NCBI GenBank assembly: GCA_900314445.1
Contig: OMVA01000069.1
Span: forward strand, 1 to 63,844
DNA length: 63,844 nucleotides
Direction: 5' to 3'
Source: an uncultured Lachnospiraceae bacterium
GTDB taxonomy: Bacteria; Bacillota; Clostridia; Lachnospirales; Lachnospiraceae
Shown here: positions 7,445 through 16,056 of the stretch, one piece after another
Layout: each line of letters begins with the position of its first letter
Numbering within the stretch: the stretch's first letter is position 1
Notes under the pieces: generated by a model
The model's input: the letters and a program-made list of their open reading frames with translations, nothing else
Database searches by the model: none
What the model was told of the DNA's origin: nothing
Position numbers and translations under genes: made by a program

Positions 7445-9508
7445 GTGGCAAAAAAACTAGTAATCGTGGAGTCTCCGACGAAAGCGAAAACCATAAAAAA
7501 ATTCTTGGGAAAAAACTTTGAGGTTATTGCCTCTGAAGGTCATGTAAGAGATTTGCCTAAGAGCAGTCTCGGTATTGATGTGGAAGATGACTTTGAACCA
7601 CATTATATTACTATAAGGGGAAAAGGAGATCTGGTGAATACTCTTCGCAAGGCTGCGAAGAAGGCAGACTTCGTCTATCTCGCAACTGACCCGGACCGTG
7701 AGGGAGAAGCTATTTCCTATCATCTTTCAGTTGCTTTGAAACTTGATCCTAAGAAATATAAGAGAATTACATTTAACGAAATTACTAAGAATGTAGTTAA
7801 GGACTCTCTCAAGAATGCCAGAGAGATTGATATGAATCTTGTGGATGCCCAGCAGGCCAGACGTGTCCTGGACCGTTTGGTGGGTTATGAGATTTCTCCA
7901 TTACTTTGGGAAAAACTCAGTAACAGAAAGCTGTCTGCAGGACGTGTGCAGTCTGTAACTCTTAGAATGATTGCAGACCGTGAAAAAGAAATTAATGATT
8001 TTATTCCTAAGGAATACTGGACCATGGACGTATCTTTAAAGGTAGATGGCATGAAGAATCCGGTGGTATTCCACTATACAAAGGATATTGATACTGAGGC
8101 AGATGCTACAGCGATTGAAAAGGCTTTAGAAGGTGCTGACTTTACTGTATCTGAAGTAAAGACATCCAGCAGAACGAAAAAAGCACCTCTGCCATTTACC
8201 ACATCAACATTACAACAGGTGGCTTCCAGCCGTATTAATTTCTCTACCAGAAAGACTATGCAGGTTGCCCAGCAGCTTTATGAAGGTGTTGAAGTAAAGG
8301 GACAGGGAACAGTTGGTTTAATTACGTACCTTCGTACAGATTCTACGAGAATTTCAGAGGTGGCAGATGCTGCAGCTCGTGAATTTATTGAAGAGCGTTT
8401 CGGTAAGGAAAATGTTGCAGATAAGGCACCAGAAGAAAAAACAAAGAAAAATATTCAGGATGCCCATGAAGCCATTCGTCCAACTGACGTAACAAGAACA
8501 CCTGAGTCATTAAAGGGACTTATTTCTAATGATCAGTTCAAGCTTTATAAACTGATTTATGACCGCTTTATTGGCAGTCGTATGCAGAACGCTTCTATTG
8601 AAATTAAGACTGTGAATGTAGAAGCTGCAGGTCACACATTTAGAAGTAGCACAAGTCGTGTAGCTTTTGCAGGTTTCCTCAATGTAGAACGGGATGAGGA
8701 AGAAAAGAGGGAAGAAAAGGCTGATCTTTCCAGACTGGAGAAGGGGGCTTCCCTTTCTGCACCAGTTATTGAAAAGAAGCAGCACTTTACAGAACCACCT
8801 CAGCATTTTACAGAAGCTTTACTGGTTCGTACCATGGAAGAAAATGGTATTGGTCGACCATCTACTTATGCGCCAACCATAGCCACATTAATGAATCGTC
8901 ATTATATCGTTAAGGAAAAGAAGAATATCTTTATTACAGAACTGGGTTCTGCTGTTAATCAGATTATGCATAAGGCCTTCCCGGAAATTGTAAATATTGA
9001 CTTTACTGCCAATATGGAATCTCTTCTTGATGGTATTGGCGATGGTAATGTTCAGTGGAAAGTTGTAGTTCGTAATTTCTATCCGGATCTTGAGCAGGAA
9101 GTTAAGAATGCCAGGGAAAATGTGGGTGAAATTAAGATTGAACCAGAAGTTTCGGATGTTCTCTGTGAAAAGTGTGGTTCCCATATGATTATCCGTTATG
9201 GACGCTTTGGTAAGTTTCTTGCTTGTCCAAACTTCCCAGAATGTTCCAATACAAAACCATTCCTTGAGAAGATTGGGGTTCCATGTCCTAAGTGCTCCAG
9301 CGATCTGGTACGCCGCTTTACAAAGAAGGGACGTCCTTTCTATGGATGTATGAACTTCCCAGAGTGCGATTTTGTTTCCTGGGCAAAGCCTATTTCCAAG
9401 AAGTGTCCTCGTTGCGGCCAGTATATGGTAGTAAAGGGAAAGAAGATTGCATGTTCAGATCCTGAGTGTGGATACACAGAGCAGGCTGATGAAAAGGATG
9501 CAGAATAA
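7445..9508 (+). CDS. topA: DNA topoisomerase I
   Basis: 687 residues, usual length. Starts with GTG 7445, preceded by GGAGGA. The Toprim domain (LVIVESPTKAKTIKKFLG... YLATDPDREGEAISYHL) supplies the metal-binding DxD/E residues. The active-site tyrosine region is YLRTDSTR. The C-terminus carries three Cys4 zinc-ribbon modules (CEKCGSHM..., CPKCSSDL..., CPRCGQYM...). The enzyme relaxes negative supercoils. It has its own promoter and a terminator at 9534. Confidence 0.97.
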   Translation: MAKKLVIVESPTKAKTIKKFLGKNFEVIASEGHVRDLPKSSLGIDVEDDFEPHYITIRGKGDLVNTLRKAAKKADFVYLATDPDREGEAISYHLSVALKLDPKKYKRITFNEITKNVVKDSLKNAREIDMNLVDAQQARRVLDRLVGYEISPLLWEKLSNRKLSAGRVQSVTLRMIADREKEINDFIPKEYWTMDVSLKVDGMKNPVVFHYTKDIDTEADATAIEKALEGADFTVSEVKTSSRTKKAPLPFTTSTLQQVASSRINFSTRKTMQVAQQLYEGVEVKGQGTVGLITYLRTDSTRISEVADAAAREFIEERFGKENVADKAPEEKTKKNIQDAHEAIRPTDVTRTPESLKGLISNDQFKLYKLIYDRFIGSRMQNASIEIKTVNVEAAGHTFRSSTSRVAFAGFLNVERDEEEKREEKADLSRLEKGASLSAPVIEKKQHFTEPPQHFTEALLVRTMEENGIGRPSTYAPTIATLMNRHYIVKEKKNIFITELGSAVNQIMHKAFPEIVNIDFTANMESLLDGIGDGNVQWKVVVRNFYPDLEQEVKNARENVGEIKIEPEVSDVLCEKCGSHMIIRYGRFGKFLACPNFPECSNTKPFLEKIGVPCPKCSSDLVRRFTKKGRPFYGCMNFPECDFVSWAKPISKKCPRCGQYMVVKGKKIACSDPECGYTEQADEKDAE

Positions 9509-9533
9509 TTCGAAAAATGAATAAATGATTCCT

Positions 9534-9561
9534 AAAAAGCAGTACATTTGTGCTGCTTTTT
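9534..9561 (+). terminator. Rho-independent terminator after topA
   Basis: Stem AAAAAGCAG (9534-9542) / CTGCTTTTT (9553-9561). The A/T tracts are symmetric, so it could act in both directions. Confidence 0.85.
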
Positions 9562-9612
9562 AAATGTAGAGACAGAAATATGAAAAATGTATAAATTGTT
9601 TGACAATTCGTA

Positions 9613-9641
9613 TTGAGCGCCACATGTCTTTGTGATATATT
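9613..9641 (+). promoter_or_regulatory. Probable codY promoter
   Basis: TTGAGC (9613-9618) and TATATT (9636-9641) with a 17-nt spacer. A TTGACA at 9600 lacks a matching -10. Confidence 0.5.
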
Positions 9642-9679
9642 TACAAGGTAGGTATCTTTAATTTCTTAGGAAAAGGGGG

Positions 9680-10468
9680 ATGCTAGTGGGTGTAAAACTA
9701 TTAGACAGAACAAGAAAAATTTCTAGACTTCTGCATAATAACTCATCATTTGTGGTTGTGTTCAATGACATTTGTAAATGCGTAGGAGATATCCTATCTG
9801 CAAATGTTCTGGTTGTAAGCGCAAAGGGCAAGGTACTCGGTGTATATGAGAAGGATGACATTCCATCTCTACAGGAAATGCTAACAGATAATGTTGGCGA
9901 GCACATCGATGCAGACTTGAATGAGCGCTTTCTTTCTGTGCTTTCCACAAAAGAAAATTCGAATCTCACAACTTTAGGCTTTGAAAAGGCCAGTGACAGT
10001 GATTATACTGCAGTCATTTTACCAATTGACTTCGCAGGGGGAAGACTGGGTACTACCTTTATTTACCGTCTGAAAAAAGAATTCAGTGTTGATGATATTA
10101 TTCTTTCTGAGTATGCCAACACGGTAATTGAACTGGAGATGATGCGTTCCATTTATGAAGAGAATGTGGAAGAAAAGAGACAGATGGCAGCTATTGATGC
10201 TGCAATCTCAGCCCTTTCTGATTCGGAAAAGAAAGCGGTTATGTACACTCTGGACATGTTGAATGAAGACATGGAGGGTACAATTGTGGTAAGTCACATC
10301 TCTAAGACTTATGGAATCACAAGATCCATTATTGTAAATGCAATTCACAAAATGGAGAGTGCTGGTATTTTGCTGGCACAGTCTAAGGGTATGCGTGGTA
10401 CCTTTATCAAAGTAGTAAATCCAGCGATATTTACAGAAATTACAAGTCAAAAAGACTTGAACGATTAA
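9680..10468 (+). CDS. codY: GTP- and branched-chain-amino-acid-sensing repressor CodY
   Basis: 262 residues. The N-terminal GAF domain opens LLDRTRKISRLLHNN, and the C-terminal winged helix reads GTIVVSHISKTYGITRSIIVNAIHKMESAGIL, the CodY DNA-binding helix-turn-helix. CodY represses nitrogen- and amino-acid-supply genes in rich conditions. ATG 9680 is the listed start, but the GGGGG tract directly abuts it; GTG 9686 sits 6 nt behind that tract and would give a start closer to other CodY proteins. Followed 22 nt later by the membrane coiled-coil gene. Confidence 0.95.
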   Translation: MLVGVKLLDRTRKISRLLHNNSSFVVVFNDICKCVGDILSANVLVVSAKGKVLGVYEKDDIPSLQEMLTDNVGEHIDADLNERFLSVLSTKENSNLTTLGFEKASDSDYTAVILPIDFAGGRLGTTFIYRLKKEFSVDDIILSEYANTVIELEMMRSIYEENVEEKRQMAAIDAAISALSDSEKKAVMYTLDMLNEDMEGTIVVSHISKTYGITRSIIVNAIHKMESAGILLAQSKGMRGTFIKVVNPAIFTEITSQKDLND

Positions 10469-10490
10469 CTTAATTTAAGGAGCTTGATTC

Positions 10491-11927
10491 ATGGAAATTT
10501 TAATGATTATATTAGTGGTGATTGGTATCATTGCTATCATCGTAAGTTTTGTGATTACGGGGAAAGAAGAAAAGACAACTCCTGGTCTTCAGGAAGAACT
10601 GACAGAAGCAGATAAGAAAAAGCTTCGTAAGATGTCTGATCAGTATATTGGGGAATATGGAAAGAAGAAAGTGGAAGAAGCTGTTTCCAAGCAGGTGAAT
10701 GATACAATCGTCCAGGCTGTAAAGAATGCAGAGCCACAAATCTCTGAGACGATTCAGAAAGAAATTACAGATGCAGCAGCTAAGGAAAAGGAGTCTATTC
10801 AGGCTTCCTTCCAGGAACTGGCTGAAAAGCTGGATCGAAATAAGGCAGAAGTGGACAATACATTTGCTTTAATTTCTGGTAAAGAAAAGGACATGAAGGT
10901 GTCTTTAAATCTTGTGGATGAATACAAGACTGGTCTGGAAAGAATGAAGGCGGATATGGACCAGACAGCTGCAGCACTTGCTCGTGAAAATACGGAAGTA
11001 GTAGAGGAAGTTGCAAAGTCTTCTCCAGTAGAAGAAGCTCCAGTGAATCCTGATTTTGAAGAGACAGAAATTCTGAAGGAAGAAGCCATTCCTATGGAAC
11101 CTGTTGAAGAATCTAAGAATTCCAAGTCAAAGGCTAAGCGTAAAAATAAGAGAAAGAATCGTAAACAGAGAGCAGCGGAAGAAGCAGCCAAGAAAGCAGC
11201 GGCTGAAAAGACTGCAGCAGAAGAATCTACACTAGCAGAAGAGACAACTCTTGAAGAAACAGCTGAAGCTCCAGTAGAAGAGGCTGCGGAAGAAGTTCCT
11301 GCAGAAGTTTCTGCGGAAGAAGCTCCAGCAGAAGAGGCAACTCTTGATGAAACAGCTGAAACTCCGGTAGAAGAAATTGCTGAAGAAGCTCCTGTGGAAG
11401 ATGCTCCGGTTGAAGAAGAGGCGGTTGAAGAAACTGTTGCAGAAGAAGCTCCACTTGCAGAAGAGACTGCAGAAGAAGTTGCAGAAGAAGTTGCAGAAGA
11501 AGTTGCAGAAGCATTCACAGAAGAAACTACAGAAGCACCGGTGGAAGAAACGGTAGAAGAAGTTTCTTTTAATGAAGAAGTAGCAGAAACTGTAGATGAA
11601 ATTCCGCTGGAAGAGGCTGAAGATCTTTCAAAAGCAAATGCAGAAGAAGCATCTGAATATGATGCAGAAGCAGAAACAAGCGTTCTTACTTCTGAGGATG
11701 CAGAAGCTGATTATGATGAAGAATTCGATGATGATGAACTGGATGATTTGGATCCAGTAGAAGACCTGGATGCCATTCTTGAACGGGAAGGAATTCAGTT
11801 AACGGACGGAGATACAGAAGGAAACATTATGGAAATGTTCCATGCTGGCTTCAGTATTATTGAAATTTCCAAGGTTTTGAAGCTGGAAGCAGCAGTAGTA
11901 AAGCAGGTTATCGATTCAAGACAGTAA
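10491..11927 (+). CDS. Membrane-anchored acidic repeat/coiled-coil protein, DUF6115-like C-terminus
   Basis: 478 residues. One N-terminal membrane helix (residues about 3-23) is followed by a coiled-coil (about 35-165), a short basic patch (KSKAKRKNKRKNRKQR), then ~200 residues of EEAP/EETA/EEVA repeats. The final ~45 residues (ILEREGIQLT... MFHAGFSIIEISKVLKLEAAVVKQVIDSR) look like a small HTH-like domain, as in DUF6115 proteins found near codY or swarming genes (SwrB-like). Most of the acidic region has very low complexity. Preceded by AAGGAG. Function unknown; perhaps an envelope or division scaffold. Confidence 0.7.
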   Translation: MEILMIILVVIGIIAIIVSFVITGKEEKTTPGLQEELTEADKKKLRKMSDQYIGEYGKKKVEEAVSKQVNDTIVQAVKNAEPQISETIQKEITDAAAKEKESIQASFQELAEKLDRNKAEVDNTFALISGKEKDMKVSLNLVDEYKTGLERMKADMDQTAAALARENTEVVEEVAKSSPVEEAPVNPDFEETEILKEEAIPMEPVEESKNSKSKAKRKNKRKNRKQRAAEEAAKKAAAEKTAAEESTLAEETTLEETAEAPVEEAAEEVPAEVSAEEAPAEEATLDETAETPVEEIAEEAPVEDAPVEEEAVEETVAEEAPLAEETAEEVAEEVAEEVAEAFTEETTEAPVEETVEEVSFNEEVAETVDEIPLEEAEDLSKANAEEASEYDAEAETSVLTSEDAEADYDEEFDDDELDDLDPVEDLDAILEREGIQLTDGDTEGNIMEMFHAGFSIIEISKVLKLEAAVVKQVIDSRQ

Positions 11928-11932
11928 GAGGG

Positions 11933-12469
11933 ATGATGAAGATGAAGACTAAATATTTAATTCGTGGCATCGGCATCGGAATCATCTACGGTGTCCTGAT
12001 GTGTATGATTGGATTTTATATTTCAGGTAAGAAAAATCCATTTGCGTCAGTTGCCATTGCAACAACTGAGGCTGTCACAGAAGAAGTGACAGAGGCTAGA
12101 ACAGATGAAATTACGGAAGCACCAACTACGGAGGAAGTGACCACTGAGGCAACTACAGAAGAAGTTACTACAGAAGCACCAACTACGGAGGAAGTAACTA
12201 CGGAGGAAGCCACCACTGAGGCGCCAACCACTGAGGAGGCTACTACAGAAGAAGAGAAAGTAAAGTCCATCACAGTTTCTGGTGGTATGGGTTCTGAGAC
12301 AATTTCTTCTATGCTGGCAGAACAGGGCCTGGTTGAGGATGCAAATTCCTACAATGAATGGTTGATTTCAAAGGGCTATGATAAAAAGCTTCGTGTTGGA
12401 ACTTTCGAAATTCCAGCAGGTTCTTCTAAAGAAGAAATCGCAAAGATTCTTACAACAAAGCCACAGTAA
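11933..12469 (+). CDS. Membrane-anchored protein with Thr/Glu repeat stalk and MltG-like N-terminal domain
   Basis: 178 residues. An N-terminal membrane helix (IGIGIIYGVLMCMIGFYIS) is followed by a stalk of TTEEVTTEAP-type repeats (about residues 44-105). The extracellular module (TISSMLAEQGLVEDANSYNEWL... LRVGTFEIPAGSSKEEIAKIL) matches the LysM-like region of MltG/YceG endolytic transglycosylases. The catalytic domain is absent, so it probably binds peptidoglycan rather than cleaves it. It follows the acidic coiled-coil gene by 5 nt, an operon with it. Exact start among clustered ATGs (11933, 11936, 11942) is uncertain. Confidence 0.72.
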   Translation: MMKMKTKYLIRGIGIGIIYGVLMCMIGFYISGKKNPFASVAIATTEAVTEEVTEARTDEITEAPTTEEVTTEATTEEVTTEAPTTEEVTTEEATTEAPTTEEATTEEEKVKSITVSGGMGSETISSMLAEQGLVEDANSYNEWLISKGYDKKLRVGTFEIPAGSSKEEIAKILTTKPQ

Positions 12470-12484
12470 AATTCTTGCCAAGTT

Positions 12485-12507
12485 CATTTGCATGGCTTAT
12501 GCAAATG
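12485..12507. repeat. Intergenic hairpin element (ATGCAAATG family), inverted copy
   Basis: CATTTGCAT (12485-12493), loop GGCTT, ATGCAAATG (12499-12507): the same 9-bp arms as at 1959 but in the opposite arm order, 15 nt after a stop codon. Confidence 0.75.
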
Positions 12508-12526
12508 TATTTATGAAAAAATATAT

Positions 12527-12574
12527 AAAACTCCCATGTAATTGGCCAAAAACCTCTTGCATGGGAGTTTTCTT
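12527..12574 (+). terminator. Rho-independent terminator before rpsB
   Basis: 12-bp stem AAAACTCCCATG (12527-12538) / CATGGGAGTTTT (12560-12571) with T-rich tail; loop of 21 nt. Confidence 0.85.
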
Positions 12575-12604
12575 TATGATACTCTATTCGTTGCGCGGTT
12601 TAGA

Positions 12605-12714
12605 CCGTGACTTTAGTCATGCAGATTTCTGCTTCAGGTGCGTATGGTGACGCCCATACGTTTTCACGGCAGGAAAAATAGAATCTGCAGAAGTATAACC
12701 TAGGAGGTACTTTT
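12605..12714 (+). promoter_or_regulatory. Structured rpsB leader, candidate autoregulatory element
   Basis: Several pairings compete here: CCGTGA (12605-12610) with TCACGG (12664-12669); GCAGATT (12621-12627) with AATCTGC (12682-12688); a local GCAGA/TCTGC hairpin (12621-12632); and a firm CGTATGG/CCATACG hairpin (12641-12660). The second pairing ends 15 nt before the rpsB GGAGGT. Mutually exclusive stems near the ribosome site suggest S2-mediated feedback, as known for rpsB leaders in other bacteria. The structure is read by eye; regulation is inferred. Confidence 0.45.
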
Positions 12715-13443
12715 ATGAGCGTTGTATCTATGAAACAGTTACTCGAAGCAGGTGTTCACTTTGGACATCAGACAAGACGTTGGAATCCTAAGATGGATCC
12801 ATACATCTTCACAGAGAGAAATGGTATTCATATCATTGATCTTCAGAAGACAGTTGGCATGATGGATGATGCTTACAAGGCAGTATTTGAATGTGCAGCA
12901 AACGGCGGAAAGATCCTTTTCGTTGGTACTAAGAAGCAGGCACAGGATTCTATCGCAGAAGAAGCTAAGCGTTGTGGTATGTACTTCGTTAACCAGAGAT
13001 GGTTAGGTGGTATGCTCACAAACTTCAAGACAATTCGTTCAAGAATTGAAACATTTAAGAAGTATAAGAAGATGGAAGCTGATGGAACATTCGACCTTCT
13101 TCCAAAGAAGGAAGTTGTTAACATCAAGAAGGATATGGCTAAGCTTGAAGCTAACATCGGTGGTATCGAAGATATGACTAAGATCCCTGATATGATCTTC
13201 GTTGTGGATCCTCATAAGGAAAAGATCTGCGTACAGGAAGCTCATGCTCTTAACATCCCACTTGTTGGTATCGCTGATACAAACTGTGATCCAGAAGAAC
13301 TTGATTACATCATTCCTGGTAATGATGACGCTATCCGTGCCGTTAAGTTAATCGCTTCTACACTTGCTCAGGCAGTTATCGAAGCTAACCAGGGTGCAGA
13401 TGAAGCTACAGAAGAAACTGCTCCAGCAGCAGACGCTGAATAA
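12715..13443 (+). CDS. rpsB: 30S ribosomal protein S2
   Basis: 242 residues, standard length. Family sequence runs throughout: [73 protein letters not shown]2 joins the 30S subunit late and contacts S1/S21. GGAGGT lies 6 nt before ATG. Followed by tsf, the conserved rpsB-tsf pair, with a hairpin in between. Confidence 0.98.
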   Translation: MSVVSMKQLLEAGVHFGHQTRRWNPKMDPYIFTERNGIHIIDLQKTVGMMDDAYKAVFECAANGGKILFVGTKKQAQDSIAEEAKRCGMYFVNQRWLGGMLTNFKTIRSRIETFKKYKKMEADGTFDLLPKKEVVNIKKDMAKLEANIGGIEDMTKIPDMIFVVDPHKEKICVQEAHALNIPLVGIADTNCDPEELDYIIPGNDDAIRAVKLIASTLAQAVIEANQGADEATEETAPAADAE

Positions 13444-13462
13444 TTTTTAACATGTAAATTTT

Positions 13463-13492
13463 TTAACAGTCGCTGTTTACAGCGGCTGTTAA
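13463..13492 (+). promoter_or_regulatory. Strong hairpin between rpsB and tsf
   Basis: 13-bp stem TTAACAGTCGCTG (13463-13475) / CAGCGGCTGTTAA (13480-13492), one G-U pair, loop TTTA. No long T-run follows (TTCTACTTTAAT), so it may be a partial attenuator or a processing/stability site that sets S2 versus EF-Ts output. Confidence 0.6.
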
Positions 13493-13518
13493 TTCTACTT
13501 TAATCGGAGGACATTAAA

Positions 13519-14619
13519 ATGGCTATTACAGCAGCTGACGTTAAAAAGCTTAGAGAAATGACAGGCGCCGGAATGATGGATTGTAAGAAGGCCCTGAGTG
13601 AAACGGATGGCGATTTCGATGCAGCTATCGAATTCCTTAGAAAGAAAGGTCTTGCTTCTGCAGAGAAGAAGGCTTCTCGTATCGCAGCAGAAGGTATTGT
13701 TTCAACTGTAGTATCAGAAGATGGTAAGACAGCAGCAATCGTAGAAGTTAACTCAGAAACTGACTTCGTTGCTAAAAACGAAGTATTCCAGACATATGTA
13801 AAGGCTCTTGCAACACAGATCCTTAACAATGACTATGCTAACCTTGATGAATTCTTCGCAGCAAAGTCTGATCTTGATGACACAACTGTAGAAGAGCACC
13901 ACAAGGCAATGGTTGCTAAGATCGGTGAAAAGCTTTCTATCCGTCGTTTTGAAAAGATTTCTGGCGATGCAGTAGTATCTTACATCCACGCTGGTGGTAA
14001 GATTGGTGTTCTTGTTGAAGCTACAACAGATGCAAGCAACGATGCAGTACTTGAAGCTATGAAGAACGTTGCTATGCAGATCGCAGCTATGAACCCAAGT
14101 TATGTTTCAAGAGATGAAATCTCTGCAGACTTACTTGCAAAGGAAAAGGAAGTAGTTACATCTTCAGCAATCAATGATCCTGCAACACTTCCAAAGCCAC
14201 TCCTTAACGCACTTCTTGATGAAGCAGTAGCAGGAGCAGCTATGTCTCAGGAAGATAAGGATGTTATCGCTGAGAAGAAGAACGATAAGTACCTCTTCAA
14301 CTTCCTTTCAGCAGAAGGTGTTCAGGTTCTTCGTGACCTTGCAAACACTCATACAGCTGAATATGTTGAAAATAAGATCTTTGCTGGTCTTGTTGAAGGT
14401 CGTTTCAATAAGCACCTCAAGGAAATCTGCCTTGTAGACCAGGCATACGTTAAGGCTGAAGATAAGGAAAATGTTGGCCAGTACGTAGCAAAGGTTGCTA
14501 AGGACAATGGTATTAACTTCTCTATTAAGAAGTTCGTTCGTTTCGAAACAGGCGAAGGTATTGAAAAGAAGCAGGAAGATTACGCAGCAGAAGTTGCTAA
14601 GGCAGCTCAGATCAACTAG
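13519..14619 (+). CDS. tsf: Elongation factor Ts
   Basis: 366 residues, longer than the ~283 of E. coli. The N-terminal UBA-like domain (VKKLREMTGAGMMDCKKAL) and the core motifs ETDFVAKNE and LSIRRFE are present. The second half (about residues 220-320) carries additional helical sequence resembling an extended dimerisation region. EF-Ts recycles EF-Tu-GDP. GGAGGA precedes ATG. Ends at a strong terminator. Confidence 0.97.
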   Translation: MAITAADVKKLREMTGAGMMDCKKALSETDGDFDAAIEFLRKKGLASAEKKASRIAAEGIVSTVVSEDGKTAAIVEVNSETDFVAKNEVFQTYVKALATQILNNDYANLDEFFAAKSDLDDTTVEEHHKAMVAKIGEKLSIRRFEKISGDAVVSYIHAGGKIGVLVEATTDASNDAVLEAMKNVAMQIAAMNPSYVSRDEISADLLAKEKEVVTSSAINDPATLPKPLLNALLDEAVAGAAMSQEDKDVIAEKKNDKYLFNFLSAEGVQVLRDLANTHTAEYVENKIFAGLVEGRFNKHLKEICLVDQAYVKAEDKENVGQYVAKVAKDNGINFSIKKFVRFETGEGIEKKQEDYAAEVAKAAQIN

Positions 14620-14644
14620 TCTTTCTCTAAATACTGGAATTTAC

Positions 14645-14683
14645 AATCAAGAGGTTGGACTTCCCAATCTCTTGATTTTTTTT
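14645..14683 (+). terminator. Rho-independent terminator after tsf
   Basis: 14-bp stem AATCAAGAGGTTGG (14645-14658) / CCAATCTCTTGATT (14664-14677), followed by eight T residues. Confidence 0.95.
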
Positions 14684-14710
14684 ATTTACAATACTATGAT
14701 TTTTATGGTT

Positions 14711-14736
14711 GCAAATGGACTGTGCAGTTCATTTGC
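14711..14736. repeat. Intergenic hairpin element (ATGCAAATGGACTG family)
   Basis: GCAAATGGAC (14711-14720) pairs with GTTCATTTGC (14727-14736) around loop TGTGCA; the outer bases extend the similarity to the copy at 35614. It lies between the tsf terminator and the aminopeptidase start. Confidence 0.75.
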
Positions 14737-14760
14737 ATGCTTTAAAATAAGGAATGAAAG

Positions 14761-15846
14761 ATGAGGCATTTTCTCATGGATAAAAAAGAACTCTTAAGAA
14801 ATATTGCAGCAAAGTCGGATGTGGATTTGATTCTGATCACAGATCCATTTTCTTTACGCTATTACACAGGTTTTCGTGGTGGAGAAGGTATTGCCCTGGT
14901 AACACCTGCTTCCGCTGTGCTGATTACGGATTCCAGATATACAGAGGCAGCTGGTAAAGAAAGTGATTTTGAGGTTATTGAATACAATAATAGCAATCCT
15001 CTGTTTGATATTATCAATGGAATTATGGATAAGGATCAGGCCTTCCGAATTGGTATTGAGGATCGTTCCATGACCTATTCTGATTTCCACAAGTATCGTC
15101 AGATGCTGAAGAGTGCGAAGTTATGGATTGCGCTGGATGCAGCCCTTTTAAAGCCACGTCAGATTAAGAGTCCGGAAGAGATTGCCACCCTTCGCAAGGC
15201 AGAATCCATTGGGGATAAGGCTTTCTCTGACATTTTGAATATCATTAAGCCAGGCATGACTGAGCTGGAAGTGGCAATGGAACTGGAGTACGCCATGAAG
15301 AAGAATGGTGCAAATGGATTTTCCTTTGATACCATTGCTGCATCTGGTTTAAATTCTTCCATGCCTCATGCAATTCCATCTGAAAAGAAAATTGAAAATG
15401 GTGATTTTCTTACCATGGATTTCGGTTGTCTCTATGATGGTTACTGTTCGGATATGACCCGTACAATTTGTGTGGGTAAGGCTAGTCAGGAGCAAAAGGA
15501 TGTTTATCAAATTGTTTTGGATGCTCACCTGCAGATTTTGGAGAAGATGAAGCCGGGAATGGTATGTAAGGATGTGGATTCTATTGCCAGATCTTATATT
15601 TCAGATAAAGGATACGGTGCCTATTTTGGTCATGGCTTAGGCCATTCAGTAGGACTTTATATTCATGAGAGTCCAGCCCTCAATACAAGGGATATGACAA
15701 TTCTTCGCCCTGGTATGATTGAAACGGATGAACCCGGTATTTATTTACCTGGAAAGTTCGGTGTTCGTATTGAGGATATGTGTCTGATTACAGAGGATGG
15801 CTGTGAGTCTCTTGCAAGCTCTCCAAAGGAACTGATTGAGCTTTAA
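14761..15846 (+). CDS. Xaa-Pro aminopeptidase P-type metallopeptidase (M24)
   Basis: 361 residues with an N-terminal creatinase-like domain and a C-terminal pita-bread domain. The five dimetal ligands are visible: D in TMDFGCLYDGY, D in CSDMTRT, H in GHGLGHSVG, E in ETDEPGIY and E in VRIEDM. It removes N-terminal residues before proline. The start may be ATG 14761 or ATG 14776 (GAGG 9 nt upstream). In many Firmicutes this gene precedes efp; here rimP follows after a 210-nt gap with its own promoter. Confidence 0.93.
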   Translation: MRHFLMDKKELLRNIAAKSDVDLILITDPFSLRYYTGFRGGEGIALVTPASAVLITDSRYTEAAGKESDFEVIEYNNSNPLFDIINGIMDKDQAFRIGIEDRSMTYSDFHKYRQMLKSAKLWIALDAALLKPRQIKSPEEIATLRKAESIGDKAFSDILNIIKPGMTELEVAMELEYAMKKNGANGFSFDTIAASGLNSSMPHAIPSEKKIENGDFLTMDFGCLYDGYCSDMTRTICVGKASQEQKDVYQIVLDAHLQILEKMKPGMVCKDVDSIARSYISDKGYGAYFGHGLGHSVGLYIHESPALNTRDMTILRPGMIETDEPGIYLPGKFGVRIEDMCLITEDGCESLASSPKELIEL

Positions 15847-15954
15847 ATAATAGTCGCGCTAAGTCAATTTGCCGGAAATTGTTTCTGATTGAATGAATTT
15901 AAGCGAAAAATCGACGAAAGTCCTTTATTTATGCGGGGTTCCGTCGAAAAGTGC

Positions 15955-15983
15955 TTGCATTCTCCTTTATTTTCGGCTATTAT
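15955..15983 (+). promoter_or_regulatory. Promoter of the rimP-nusA-infB operon
   Basis: TTGCAT (15955-15960) and TATTAT (15978-15983), spacer exactly 17 nt. The expected transcript start near 15990 leaves a short leader containing the 16008 hairpin. Upstream, TCGACG (15911) and CGTCGA (15942) form a further inverted repeat of unknown role. Confidence 0.65.
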
Positions 15984-16007
15984 TAATAAGACTTATAGAC
16001 AATGCTT

Positions 16008-16036
16008 GGAGTGGGTTCGTAAATCGAACCCACTCC
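16008..16036 (+). promoter_or_regulatory. Stable leader hairpin just before rimP
   Basis: 12-bp perfect stem GGAGTGGGTTCG (16008-16019) / CGAACCCACTCC (16025-16036), loop TAAAT, then TTTG and the AGGAGG site at 16046. It resembles a terminator with a short T-tract and could act as an attenuator for the nusA operon. Confidence 0.6.
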
Positions 16037-16056
16037 TTTGTATGTAGGAGGTTTAA

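Noticed and set aside
10799..11518. 239-residue minus-strand frame opposite the acidic repeat protein
   Set aside because: Ser/Ala-rich low-complexity shadow of GAA/GCA codon repeats on the other strand; no ribosome site or domain.
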